DNA of 64,000 bases from Synechococcus sp. UW105 (lineage in GTDB: Bacteria; Cyanobacteriota; Cyanobacteriia; PCC-6307; Cyanobiaceae): positions 1 through 64,000 of the forward strand of contig NZ_UCNN01000011.1 of assembly GCF_900473935.1 (NCBI RefSeq). The letters run 5' to 3'. The notes beneath the pieces are model-generated. The model was given only the letters and a program-made list of their open reading frames with translations, searched no databases and was not told where the DNA came from. Shown here one piece after another: positions 9,417 to 15,973 of the stretch. Every line of letters starts with the position of its first letter. The stretch's first letter is position 1. The position numbers were made by a program, and so were the translations under genes.

Positions 9417-9692
9417 CTATTTGTTCATCTCGTCTAACACTGAATCAACGCACCATCTCCTCGGTTGGTACCCAATTCCTTTGTCTTCCCAGTAATCAGA
9501 GAATGGAACGACGAAGTAATGTGGGTATCTGCATCTCATTGCTCTGCAGATGACTTCGCTTGTACGCATATCGCTGGCTTGTTGACAGTAGAGATGTCGT
9601 ACCTGCTTCCAGTTGCTGACTACAGAGAGTGATGTCCAGCCGACTATGACGCCTGCTGCTATGAGTAGCTTGCGTGATTTGTAAAGCGGCAT
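9417..9692 (-). CDS. Small membrane-anchored or secreted protein, 91 aa
   Basis: The N-terminus has a basic start and one hydrophobic segment (KSRKLLIAAGVIVGWTSLSVV, residues about 5-25) that could be an uncleaved anchor. The remainder is rich in Tyr, Trp, Arg and has four cysteines (HLYCQQ, VICRAMRC, RRWCVD), suggesting a disulfide-stabilised periplasmic domain. No family is recognised. It lies between the two coupled modules on the same strand; a 54-bp gap separates it from the VHL-like gene upstream. Confidence 0.5.
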   Translation of the reverse strand: MPLYKSRKLLIAAGVIVGWTSLSVVSNWKQVRHLYCQQASDMRTSEVICRAMRCRYPHYFVVPFSDYWEDKGIGYQPRRWCVDSVLDEMNK

Positions 9693-9745
9693 CTGCTATG
9701 GCCAGTTACTTAAGTAAGTGTAATTCCAAGTGAAATTGAACCTGA

Positions 9746-10081
9746 TCAACGAAGGACCAGATGCTGATTAGCTGCTCCAAGGCGTATATTACTCAGGCAT
9801 AAATTTGAGCTTGCTTCTTCCATAATCCATACATGACTTAAGTACGATGAAGAGCTGAACGTATCTCCAGATCTTAGGGTGCGGTAATGTTTGCGAATAC
9901 CCTCAAAGTCAATCCACACCACATTGACTGGATACCGGCGATTGTTGGTTACGGAGAATTGCACACTCACTCGAGACGTGTATGACACTTCTCTTGAACT
10001 GCATGCTGCCAAAGCAGGTTGGGCTGTAAGCAATGACGCGCCAACAAAGGCAGCAGTTGCGATTGCGTTGAAGCTCTTCAT
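9746..10081 (-). CDS. Secreted protein with a von Hippel-Lindau (VHL) beta-domain-like fold, 111 aa
   Basis: A signal peptide (MKSFNAIATAAFVGASLLTA, then QPALA, cleavage after about residue 25) is followed by a single domain. Residues 40-100 can be aligned without gaps to the beta domain of VHL: Trp56, Phe59, Gly61, Tyr66, the TL pair (68-69), Ser79-Tyr80, His83 and Trp85 have the same spacing as human Trp88, Phe91, Gly93, Tyr98, Thr100-Leu101, Ser111-Tyr112, His115 and Trp117. In human VHL, Trp88, Tyr98, Ser111, His115 and Trp117 form the hydroxyproline pocket. VHL-beta-like domains are known in some bacteria, but their role is unclear. Two cysteines (27 and 95) could form a disulfide. The ATG overlaps the stop of the upstream small ORF (ATGA). 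Binding of hydroxyproline or any partner is inference. Confidence 0.7.
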   Translation of the reverse strand: MKSFNAIATAAFVGASLLTAQPALAACSSREVSYTSRVSVQFSVTNNRRYPVNVVWIDFEGIRKHYRTLRSGDTFSSSSYLSHVWIMEEASSNLCLSNIRLGAANQHLVLR

Positions 10082-10221
10082 TTTGCACCTCTTGTCGTTT
10101 TTGCTGTCACTGTAGCGCTATGTGCTGACGGCTTTACTTCTATATCTAGTGTTCTAACCGACATGACAGTCGCTGTCGATGCTATCCCTAACGCTCTTAG
10201 GATTGTGATGATTAGCTCCAT
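10078..10221 (-). CDS. 47-aa remnant or re-initiated paralogue of the small membrane protein
   Basis: The frame encodes a hydrophobic N-terminus (MELIITILRALGIASTATVM) and a tail ending SATVTAKTTRGAK, nearly the same as the tail of the 9087-9341 protein. The aligned DNA just upstream of this ATG (ATTGCTACCAAT against ATTGCTAACAAG) has one base fewer than its counterpart. The longer N-terminal reading frame therefore runs into a stop (RQWS then TAA) and has no visible start codon. Either the gene is a frameshifted relic or translation now starts at this internal Met. It overlaps the VHL-like gene by ATGA. Confidence 0.45.
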   Translation of the reverse strand: MELIITILRALGIASTATVMSVRTLDIEVKPSAHSATVTAKTTRGAK

Positions 10222-10697
10222 TGACGAGATGTTCTTGGTCCATTGGTAGCAATGTCTCCTACTTGTTCGATTGCTGTTGTCTCATCTGGCTTGCACGCAA
10301 ATCTCCAGCTGATCTGGAGTGTTCGTCTACTTTATCTCGATTGCTTGTCTATCCACTGCCTTAAACCGATTGGTAAGACTTGAGCTGGTGGAGTTTGAAT
10401 AGAAGGTTGGTGTCCTCTTCAGGCTCTTTGGTTTGCTTACGGCCCCTGTGGTTCTTGAATGTCTGCAAGCAAATTGGTGGGTCTCCCGTGTAATCTGTTG
10501 ACGATTTTCAGCCGCTCCTGAAGGCATTGGTAACCAGTCGACAAAGCTCCACAGCTGGCTTGAAAGTCCATTGAAAGTCCATTGAAAGTCCATTGAAAGT
10601 CTACGGGCTTAAAAGGGTCTAGATCCACTGGTATGACTGATAAAATAAGGTGTTTGTTCAATGGATAGTCTTCAGTTGGAACGGCTGGAACGACATG
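10222..10697. other. Non-coding stretch with no convincing gene
   Basis: Open frames here are short, in shifting phases and compositionally poor. Apart from the 11-bp tandem repeat (10561-10604) and degenerate N-terminal sequence related to the small membrane protein (about 10222-10320, minus strand), nothing is recognised. It probably contains the promoter of the 10221-9746 pair. Confidence 0.5.
10561..10604. repeat. 11-bp tandem repeat, about four units
   Basis: The unit TGAAAGTCCAT is repeated three times exactly (10561-10593), followed by a fourth unit diverging at its end (TGAAAGTCTAC). It lies in non-coding DNA. Such short arrays vary in copy number by slippage; no function is evident. 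Confidence 0.9.
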
Positions 10698-10722
10698 AAA
10701 AAACCCCGCTCTGGCGGGGTTT
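10698..10722 (-). terminator. Rho-independent terminator of the secreted-protein gene
   Basis: On the minus strand AAACCCCGC and GCGGGGTTT form a perfect 9-bp stem around a 4-nt loop, and the T-run continues into TTTTTTCATG. It lies 25 bp beyond the stop of the 10748-11644 gene and is one of the clearest terminators in the window. Confidence 0.92.
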
Positions 10723-10747
10723 GATTGATTAGTTGCTCCTAAGAGGT

Positions 10748-11644
10748 CTATTCAACAACTGTGAAAGAAACGTTGAAAGGTCCTGAAGAGAACAGAATGT
10801 TGCTGCATCCACTAGGCCCAATACCGTCACAGTAAACAGATGAGCCGTTGTCAGTCACAGTAAATGTTGCTGTCAATCCCTTGGTTTTTGAGCTGATCGA
10901 TACTGGCGTAGCAAGTTTTGCGACGCCCAACAATTTAGAAACCCCTGGGCATTTTGTGACTGAACTGTCATCGGCAATCAGCTCATTGCTGCTATTCAGT
11001 AGTGCGCCCGTGAGTGATGCGCCCGCGATCGTGACTGTATCTGATGCATCACAGGCGCTGCCATCATTAAACGTATTCATTTGATGGGTAAAAGTTGCAG
11101 CCGCTCCCGATGTGGTGCTTGCAGGATTCCCAGTTGGTGATGACGATGTGGTCGAGTAATACGTCAACCCATCTCCAAATGGACCAAAAGAATCTGCGAC
11201 ATCAAAGCTTGGGGCTAGCTCAATGATTGCGTAGCTGTAGGAGCCAATGGCTGGGAATGACGTTCCCGATGCAGGCAGTGCAAGGCTTGAGCCTGCGGCA
11301 AAGGATGCTGCACTTCCTGAGGTGGAACTGCTTTTGTAGGTGATCTGGCAGGTGGAGTAATCAGCTTTGACTCCAGCACCACCCGCAATAGGATTCTTGG
11401 TGCAGAATCCCATTTTGTAAACGGAAATCCCGTAAACGCTTGGTGTACCTCTGCAAAACCCGTTGTATGTCGGGTCCATCCCAAAGGCCTCTTTGTTGGC
11501 GAGGCCTGCAGCCGCAGGACTGCTGGGACAGATTGGATCAGTGGATTGTGCTCGAGCAGCACCCGTGCCAAGCATGGGGAGGATGGAACATGTGCTGAGG
11601 CTAAGGGCGGCGGCTAATAGAGATTTCTGGAGGAGTGTTGTCAT
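10748..11644 (-). CDS. Secreted Ser/Thr/Gly-rich protein, 298 aa
   Basis: A signal peptide (hydrophobic residues about 6-30, ending GAARAQS) leads into a mature domain of about 265 residues rich in Ser, Thr, Gly and Ala, with low charge. About ten cysteines are spaced through it (for example DPICPSS, NGFCRG, MGFCTK, STCQIT, SACDAS, TKCPG, VYCDG, SGCSN), suggesting several disulfides outside the cytoplasm. The C-terminus ends in alternating hydrophobic residues (FNVSFTVVE), as in beta-rich surface proteins. No family is recognised. It lies 48 bp downstream of the inverse-autotransporter barrel gene on the same strand with its own strong terminator, so the two probably form one operon. It could be a surface partner of the barrel, but that is inference. 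Confidence 0.7.
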   Translation of the reverse strand: MTTLLQKSLLAAALSLSTCSILPMLGTGAARAQSTDPICPSSPAAAGLANKEAFGMDPTYNGFCRGTPSVYGISVYKMGFCTKNPIAGGAGVKADYSTCQITYKSSSTSGSAASFAAGSSLALPASGTSFPAIGSYSYAIIELAPSFDVADSFGPFGDGLTYYSTTSSSPTGNPASTTSGAAATFTHQMNTFNDGSACDASDTVTIAGASLTGALLNSSNELIADDSSVTKCPGVSKLLGVAKLATPVSISSKTKGLTATFTVTDNGSSVYCDGIGPSGCSNILFSSGPFNVSFTVVE

Positions 11645-11692
11645 TGGTTTAACGAGGAGATTTGGAAAGTTTGCTGTTGATATTGGTTGTGG

Positions 11693-12838
11693 TTAGGCTC
11701 CACCAACAGTGTTAGTAAAGCTATTTTTTGTTGTTTCACCCTTTTCGTTCAAACTCTTTTTCCAGCGCTCAAGCAAAATGTCATAGCGCCGCCGCACTGG
11801 GCTAATCATTTCCTGTTGCAGCATTTGCTGCGTGTTGTTGGGCTCGTAGCGAACCGCATTCGCTGTGAGTGTGAAGTTCAAGCCAAAAACAAGGTCTTGG
11901 CGATCGTCCAGTTCGCGGTTGGAGAGGGTGGGATTTGCAGGGATTTCATTGGAAACCCATGAGTCAATACGCATATGTGGCGAGATCTGATATGCCACAG
12001 TTCCTTGAAGGCCAGAGTTGTCGTTGCTCTGCTGGTAATCCCAGCGGAATCCCCTCACGAAAAAGGCAACATTGGGATGGGAGGGAAGCCGGTAGCCAAG
12101 TTCCACATCCCAGCCAGGCACGACTCTTTCGTAGTACTCGGTGTTGTAGACCTTGACGGTTTCTTTGCCTGTGCCGGCGATATACCAATTGTTTCTGAGG
12201 CTAAGCGAATTCCAGAAAAGCTCGGCACCTACGCCAAAACGGCTATAGGAGGTGCTGTAGTCGGTTGTTCGGTAATCCCAATAACCATTGACGCCTGCGA
12301 GCAGGTCATCTCCAATCAGGTGTCTGAGGCCTAGGCCGGCATTCCATGTGGAACCGTTCGAGACGTTGCCTGTGTATTTCGTGTGCAGAAAGGCAAGGCC
12401 GTCTCGAGTGTTGTCTTCCTTACGCCCAAAGTCGGCAATTTTAAAGAGTGCATCCCCACCAATGTTTGTTGTACCTTCTGAGCGGATATCAACATTGATC
12501 GAAGCAGTGAGGACAAAGGGTATTTTTTTGAAGCTCTTCGTTGCGTATTCTGATATTTCCTTAGATGCAAGATTGAGAGCAAGGTTGGTGATTTGATTGG
12601 TCCATTCTATGTCATCTGCATTGTTTAGAGATGTCCAATTCTTGATCACTAGCTGATCAATGACCTTGCTCACAAAAGGTGATTCGTGCCAGATTCCTTG
12701 CTGCTTGGCGACGGGAAAGGAAGTGAACTGACCCGATTTGATCGGCATGCCTTGATCGGCCAACGCAGGCATGCTGCTGAACGCTAGCAATGGGGCTGCT
12801 AGGGCTGGGGCGATTTTTAGCCGTTTTGATGTTCGCAT
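11693..12838 (-). CDS. Inverse autotransporter (intimin/invasin-type) beta-barrel protein without passenger
   Basis: The 381-residue protein has a signal peptide (residues 1-27, ending SSMPALA) and an N-terminal helical part with the periplasmic linker seen in this family (LNLASKEISEYATKSFKK). The barrel follows at about 105-330. Family hallmarks are GLGLRHLIGDDLLAGVNGYW, RFGVGAELFWNSL, and VPGWDVELGYRLP with HPNVAFFVRGFRW, matching the inverse-autotransporter beta domain. A short helical tail (QEMISPVRRRYDILLERWKK) corresponds to the plug/linker after the barrel, and the protein then stops. The Ig-like passenger of intimins is therefore absent. It should sit in the outer membrane. The neighbouring 298-aa secreted protein may be its partner; this is not shown. 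Confidence 0.8.
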   Translation of the reverse strand: MRTSKRLKIAPALAAPLLAFSSMPALADQGMPIKSGQFTSFPVAKQQGIWHESPFVSKVIDQLVIKNWTSLNNADDIEWTNQITNLALNLASKEISEYATKSFKKIPFVLTASINVDIRSEGTTNIGGDALFKIADFGRKEDNTRDGLAFLHTKYTGNVSNGSTWNAGLGLRHLIGDDLLAGVNGYWDYRTTDYSTSYSRFGVGAELFWNSLSLRNNWYIAGTGKETVKVYNTEYYERVVPGWDVELGYRLPSHPNVAFFVRGFRWDYQQSNDNSGLQGTVAYQISPHMRIDSWVSNEIPANPTLSNRELDDRQDLVFGLNFTLTANAVRYEPNNTQQMLQQEMISPVRRRYDILLERWKKSLNEKGETTKNSFTNTVGGA

Positions 12839-12944
12839 CGATTAAAATTTTTTGAAATATTAATTGTTCCCTGAAGGATTGCAACCCACCCTCACCTGGC
12901 TTCATGGTTTGGGATGGTTCTTAGTATTCCTTATCGTTGTGGCA

Positions 12945-13193
12945 TCATGGGCACATCGTTGCCATGACGACGGTCTGGGCTGGGGTGGGTGACTCGCCTT
13001 TGATGGATTGTGGATCAAGTACTCCTTCCTTGATTAGGCAGAATTTTGCGGCACGATCAAGGTCTTGATCCGTGATTGTGACTTGCTCGACCTGGATTGT
13101 TAGGGGCTGTTTGTTGGTTGGCTCGAGCGATTCTGCATCGGCTTGCAGTGGTGTGGCAACTGTGTTCAAGGTGGAGGCAGCAATAAAAACCAT
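12945..13193 (-). CDS. Small secreted protein, 82 aa
   Basis: The frame is open from 13406, but the natural start is the ATG at 13193, which gives a signal peptide (MVFIAASTLNTVATPLQADA). The mature part (about 60 residues) is polar and contains two cysteines (AAKFCLIKEG and the C-terminal MATMCP). The phrase FCLIKEGVLDPQ resembles VCVFHQEGVLSEQ in the 8785-9090 secreted protein, so the two may be distant relatives. Function is unknown. Confidence 0.55.
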   Translation of the reverse strand: MVFIAASTLNTVATPLQADAESLEPTNKQPLTIQVEQVTITDQDLDRAAKFCLIKEGVLDPQSIKGESPTPAQTVVMATMCP

Positions 13194-13275
13194 TTTGATT
13201 GTTTGATGTCTCAACGTCACGTGTTTGTTGTTGCTCTGTTTAGTATATAAGGCATGGATGATAGTGCTTTCATTG

Positions 13276-13476
13276 CTACGCAGAGTGAACGACAGAGATT
13301 GATTGGTCGCTGTCGTAGCACTCCTTTTGTTTGAAGAATCCCCATTTGACTGCATCGTATTCGTCGATTCCAGATATACCAAGTACCAACAACACCATGA
13401 CGGCAATGTCTTCTCTAGTCGCTGTTGGATAGCGGCGCACCGTCGTGGTGATGACGCCGTTTCGCAACCCTGTCAC
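13276..13476 (-). CDS. Small membrane protein, up to 66 aa
   Basis: The frame has one membrane segment (IAVMVLLVLGISGI) followed by DEYDAVKWGFFKQKEC. The layout (hydrophobic stretch, acidic residue, Lys/Arg, Phe, then Cys) matches the small protein at 15564-15776 (VVLVVLGVLGVAQLDEAKRA, then FREGFRC), which supports both as real. The start is uncertain: the internal Met27 would give a 40-residue protein beginning just at the membrane segment. Confidence 0.4.
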   Translation of the reverse strand: MTGLRNGVITTTVRRYPTATREDIAVMVLLVLGISGIDEYDAVKWGFFKQKECYDSDQSISVVHSA

Positions 13477-13618
13477 GCATTTTGCGACTTTTTCGCAGAC
13501 ATCCTCACTCCCAGCAGGGACGCTGGTTTTTCAGAGACTGCATTCGAAACGTCCCCTTCTTTTGATCGTGCTCAACTGTGAGGAGGTCTTTGAACTCTTC
13601 CTCTGCCTGGCAAAGAAA

Positions 13619-13640
13619 AAGGAGGGGGCTTACCCTCCTT
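13619..13640 (-). terminator. Terminator hairpin, minus strand
   Basis: AAGGAGGG pairs with CCCTCCTT around a 6-nt loop; on the minus strand the stem is followed by TTTCTTTG. No minus-strand protein gene ends just upstream of it, so it would terminate either an untranslated transcript from 13641-13880 or one not recognised. Confidence 0.55.
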
Positions 13641-13711
13641 GATCCCCCTATCCAGACGCCATCAAGGTGTCCTTGGGCCCATAGTGCAGGCTAATGATCT
13701 CGAATCAATAG

Positions 13712-13818
13712 GCAGAAGCACTGGTTGAAGGGCAACGTTCTTCTGCGTGTGTCAACTCAACCCCTTGTTCGTCAGAGTTGGCCGGCTTTTAAGTCGCATG
13801 CCAACAGGCGACTTAAAA
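13712..13818 (+). ncRNA. Candidate structured RNA with three hairpins
   Basis: Three consecutive inverted repeats lie in non-coding DNA. GCAGAAG/CTTCTGC (13712-13746) encloses an inner GTTG/CAAC. CAACTC/GAGTTG spans 13753-13780. TTTTAAGTCGC/GCGACTTAAAA (13787-13818) is a perfect 11-bp stem. GTTGGC at 13777-13782 can also pair with GCCAAC in the loop of the last hairpin (13800-13805), giving a pseudoknot or alternative fold. It ends 66 bp before the small gene at 13884, so it could be a leader element or a free small RNA. It matches no RNA family known to me. The strand is a guess. Confidence 0.4.
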
Positions 13819-13883
13819 TCAGTTAGGTAGCCACGCTTTGCCTGTGAGCTTTCTTAACGTTTGTTTGTGAAAGGCTTCGTTTT

Positions 13884-14042
13884 ATGCTCCCTCTCCACCA
13901 GCAGTTCGAGAAGCAGCTCCTGGCTGAAGCGATCGATAGCTCAACGGATCTCCAGGAATTGAAAGCTGTGGCTCGAGATCTGCTGGAGCTCTACTTTCAG
14001 CAGAAGCATGCAACGGCCGCGATTGTTGCCGGCAAAATCTAA
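13884..14042 (+). CDS. Small helical protein, 52 aa
   Basis: The frame runs from ATG to TAA. It starts MLPLHQQFEKQLLAEAIDSS, continues with a second amphipathic helix (DLQELKAVARDLLELYFQQK) and ends AIVAGKI. The helix-turn-helix layout and size faintly recall NblA-type small proteins, but the diagnostic NblA residues are not present, so no function is assigned. A structured element precedes it by about 66 bp. Nothing is seen between its end and 14217. Confidence 0.6.
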   Translation: MLPLHQQFEKQLLAEAIDSSTDLQELKAVARDLLELYFQQKHATAAIVAGKI

Positions 14043-14282
14043 ATGTGAGGTGCCTTGTCGAGAGCTGGATTGGATCGTAGCCCCATGACTTGAATCATTC
14101 AATCGTCGATGCCATCAGTGCTGGCCTGGGCTCCAATTGCTCGCATTGGCTGACATGGCTTTGCAAAAGTTTATGATATCTATTCTTTCTGCCCGCTTTT
14201 GGCCGTGATCCCAAAGGGAATCAAACGATTCCGTGTGATTTTTGAGAAGTTTGGGAAAGTAAAAATAACTTAATCCAGCTCA

Positions 14283-14507
14283 GTGATTCGCATTCAAAAG
14301 TTGACAATCCATGGTTGGACCACTGTGGGCTTCAATCTCGAGATCCACGAGGCCCTGCTCAAGGCCAAGGAGCTGTCTGCACAAACCAGTCACTCCTATC
14401 GTCTCGTCAACGATGATTTGGAAATGATCTGCTTCCTGAGGGGAGGCGCAATGGGGCTTGGCTCGCAGGATTCTGATGATCAAGCCCCAATGGTTGTGGG
14501 TGCCTGA
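14283..14507 (+). CDS. Small conserved-type hypothetical protein, 74 aa
   Basis: A GTG-started frame encodes IRIQKLTIHGWTTVGF followed by an alternating helix (EIHEALLKAKELSAQ) and a beta-like segment (SYRLVNDDLEMICFLRGG). The compact alpha/beta pattern with good codon bias suggests a real cytoplasmic protein. The C-terminal 15 residues are polar. A perfect GGAATC-AAAC-GATTCC palindrome lies about 50 bp upstream (14217-14232) and a promoter-like TTGCAA/TATCTA pair near 14161-14184. The family is not recognised. Confidence 0.55.
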   Translation: MIRIQKLTIHGWTTVGFNLEIHEALLKAKELSAQTSHSYRLVNDDLEMICFLRGGAMGLGSQDSDDQAPMVVGA

Positions 14508-14692
14508 CGTTGAGCCTTTCTTTCTTGATTGGTCAGGAAGCTGATGGGGCACGTCTTGCACCGTCGTTGCAGGCTCGCTGATTGAAATAATCCACTTTCC
14601 TCTCGGCATGCGTTGGGCTTGGCCGCGATCAATGCATGATACGTGGACTTCTGAGCTGCTTGAGCTGGCAACCTCGTGCCGTTTGGCTCAAC

Positions 14693-15307
14693 TCAATCAG
14701 AGGAGCAGGAGTCGTTGCTAGAGCTGCTATCGCTTGAGTCACATGAACTGTCTTGATGGTCATGACCGCCATGGCTTTGCATCGACCTGAAGGTCTCGTC
14801 TTCGATGTGATCCTGCGCTGTTGTTTGGCTTGATTTGCTTCTTGTTCTCCCTTCTGTTTTGGCGATCTGTTTGACGCTTGCGAGCTGCCAGATTAGGCCA
14901 ATTACGACGAGGGCGATCAATCCGACGGCTGGTAGATACGAATCCAGTCCGATTTGGTAGCTCGGTGTGGGGTTAGGGATCTTCCCCTCACTTTGTAGCC
15001 ATTGTGTTTGGGAATCATTGAGGTCGTAATACGACTCTCCTGGCTTTGTGCTGCCTGGTTCGACCTCGACAAGTACATAACGGTCGACACGTATCTGGTA
15101 GGGAATGATGAAGTTCTCAGTTTTGATCAGTGCTCCGTAGCAAACATTGGTGGGTTGCTTTTCATTGTCGTTTTCGTTGATCGTGAATGTCTTGATCCCC
15201 TTGATGCATTTGAGCTCTTCGCCGGTTCCCATCTGGTAGAAGAGGCCGAGGGCTGGTTGTGGGCCTTCGGTGAGGAGCTGGGCAAGAATTTGAGATGAAT
15301 TGAACAT
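14693..15307 (-). CDS. Membrane protein with His/Asp/Ser/Cys-rich cytoplasmic tail, 204 aa
   Basis: The protein has a soluble N-terminal part of about 115 residues, one strong membrane segment (YLPAVGLIALVVIGLIWQLA, about 124-143), and a hydrophilic tail. The last 30 residues are almost only Ser, Asp, His, Cys, Asn and Gln (MQSHGGHDHQDSS, later SNDSCSSD), which could bind metal or be disordered. The N-terminus lacks a cleavable signal, so the N-terminal part may face either side. Function is unknown. The upstream gene on the strand is the small protein at 15564; 15308-15563 between them holds no gene I can support. Confidence 0.6.
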   Translation of the reverse strand: MFNSSQILAQLLTEGPQPALGLFYQMGTGEELKCIKGIKTFTINENDNEKQPTNVCYGALIKTENFIIPYQIRVDRYVLVEVEPGSTKPGESYYDLNDSQTQWLQSEGKIPNPTPSYQIGLDSYLPAVGLIALVVIGLIWQLASVKQIAKTEGRTRSKSSQTTAQDHIEDETFRSMQSHGGHDHQDSSCDSSDSSSSNDSCSSD

Positions 15308-15563
15308 GCCTAACTTCCTATTTGGTTTGAATCTTATGGCTTTGTGGATTGTTGGTAGGTGCTTGCCCTGGAAGTGGCAATAATTATTTTTGTTGTGGGA
15401 TCTCCCCAGGGATGCATTTCAGTGCAGTTGTTTAGTGGCGTCTTTTGTGACTCTTGCCTGCTGCGCTCTTGCCGTGGGCTGAGTCTTTGTTGCATCAGGG
15501 CATTGCTATCAGATTGTGATAGCAAGACGGTGGCCTCTGTGGCGGAAATCCCGTCTGCTGCGT

Positions 15564-15776
15564 TTACTTGGCCTGAGTTGCTTTGAGCTCGGCTCGGTAC
15601 TTCTTACAGTTGTAAGACGAGTTGCTGACTGGTGTTGTCTCGTCTGATGCGCATCGGAAGCCTTCGCGGAACGACGCGCGTTTGGCCTCATCCAGTTGGG
15701 CAACACCAAGCACTCCAAGGACTACCAGCACCACTAGGGAGATGCCAGCCCCTGTTCCTTTTGGGTAAAACCGCAT
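15564..15776 (-). CDS. Small membrane protein, 70 aa
   Basis: After a basic N-terminus (MRFYPKGTGAG) there is one membrane segment (ISLVVLVVLGVLGVAQL), then an acidic/basic stretch DEAKRASFREGFRC and a polar tail with a second Cys (YNCKKYRAELKA). It shares its layout with the 13276-13476 protein. Two cysteines after the membrane segment could form a disulfide in the periplasm. Function is unknown. Confidence 0.5.
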   Translation of the reverse strand: MRFYPKGTGAGISLVVLVVLGVLGVAQLDEAKRASFREGFRCASDETTPVSNSSYNCKKYRAELKATQAK

Positions 15777-15973
15777 TGTGGTAGATGCTGATTAGGGTTG
15801 CTTTCATCATATCTGCACGTTTGCCTTCGAATGTAATGGTATTGATTCGCTTATAGCTTTTTAGCCTTCAGGCAAGGATTCTCAGCTATTTCATCCTTTG
15901 TCGTGAAGCTATGTATTTGATTGTAGTTTTGGCTTCTCACGGCTCGTATCTTTTGTTTTTGAAACCTTTTTCT

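Noticed and set aside
13276-13406. N-terminal extension of the 12945 protein up to 13406
   Set aside because: It would overlap the 13276-13476 gene, and the internal ATG gives a proper signal peptide.
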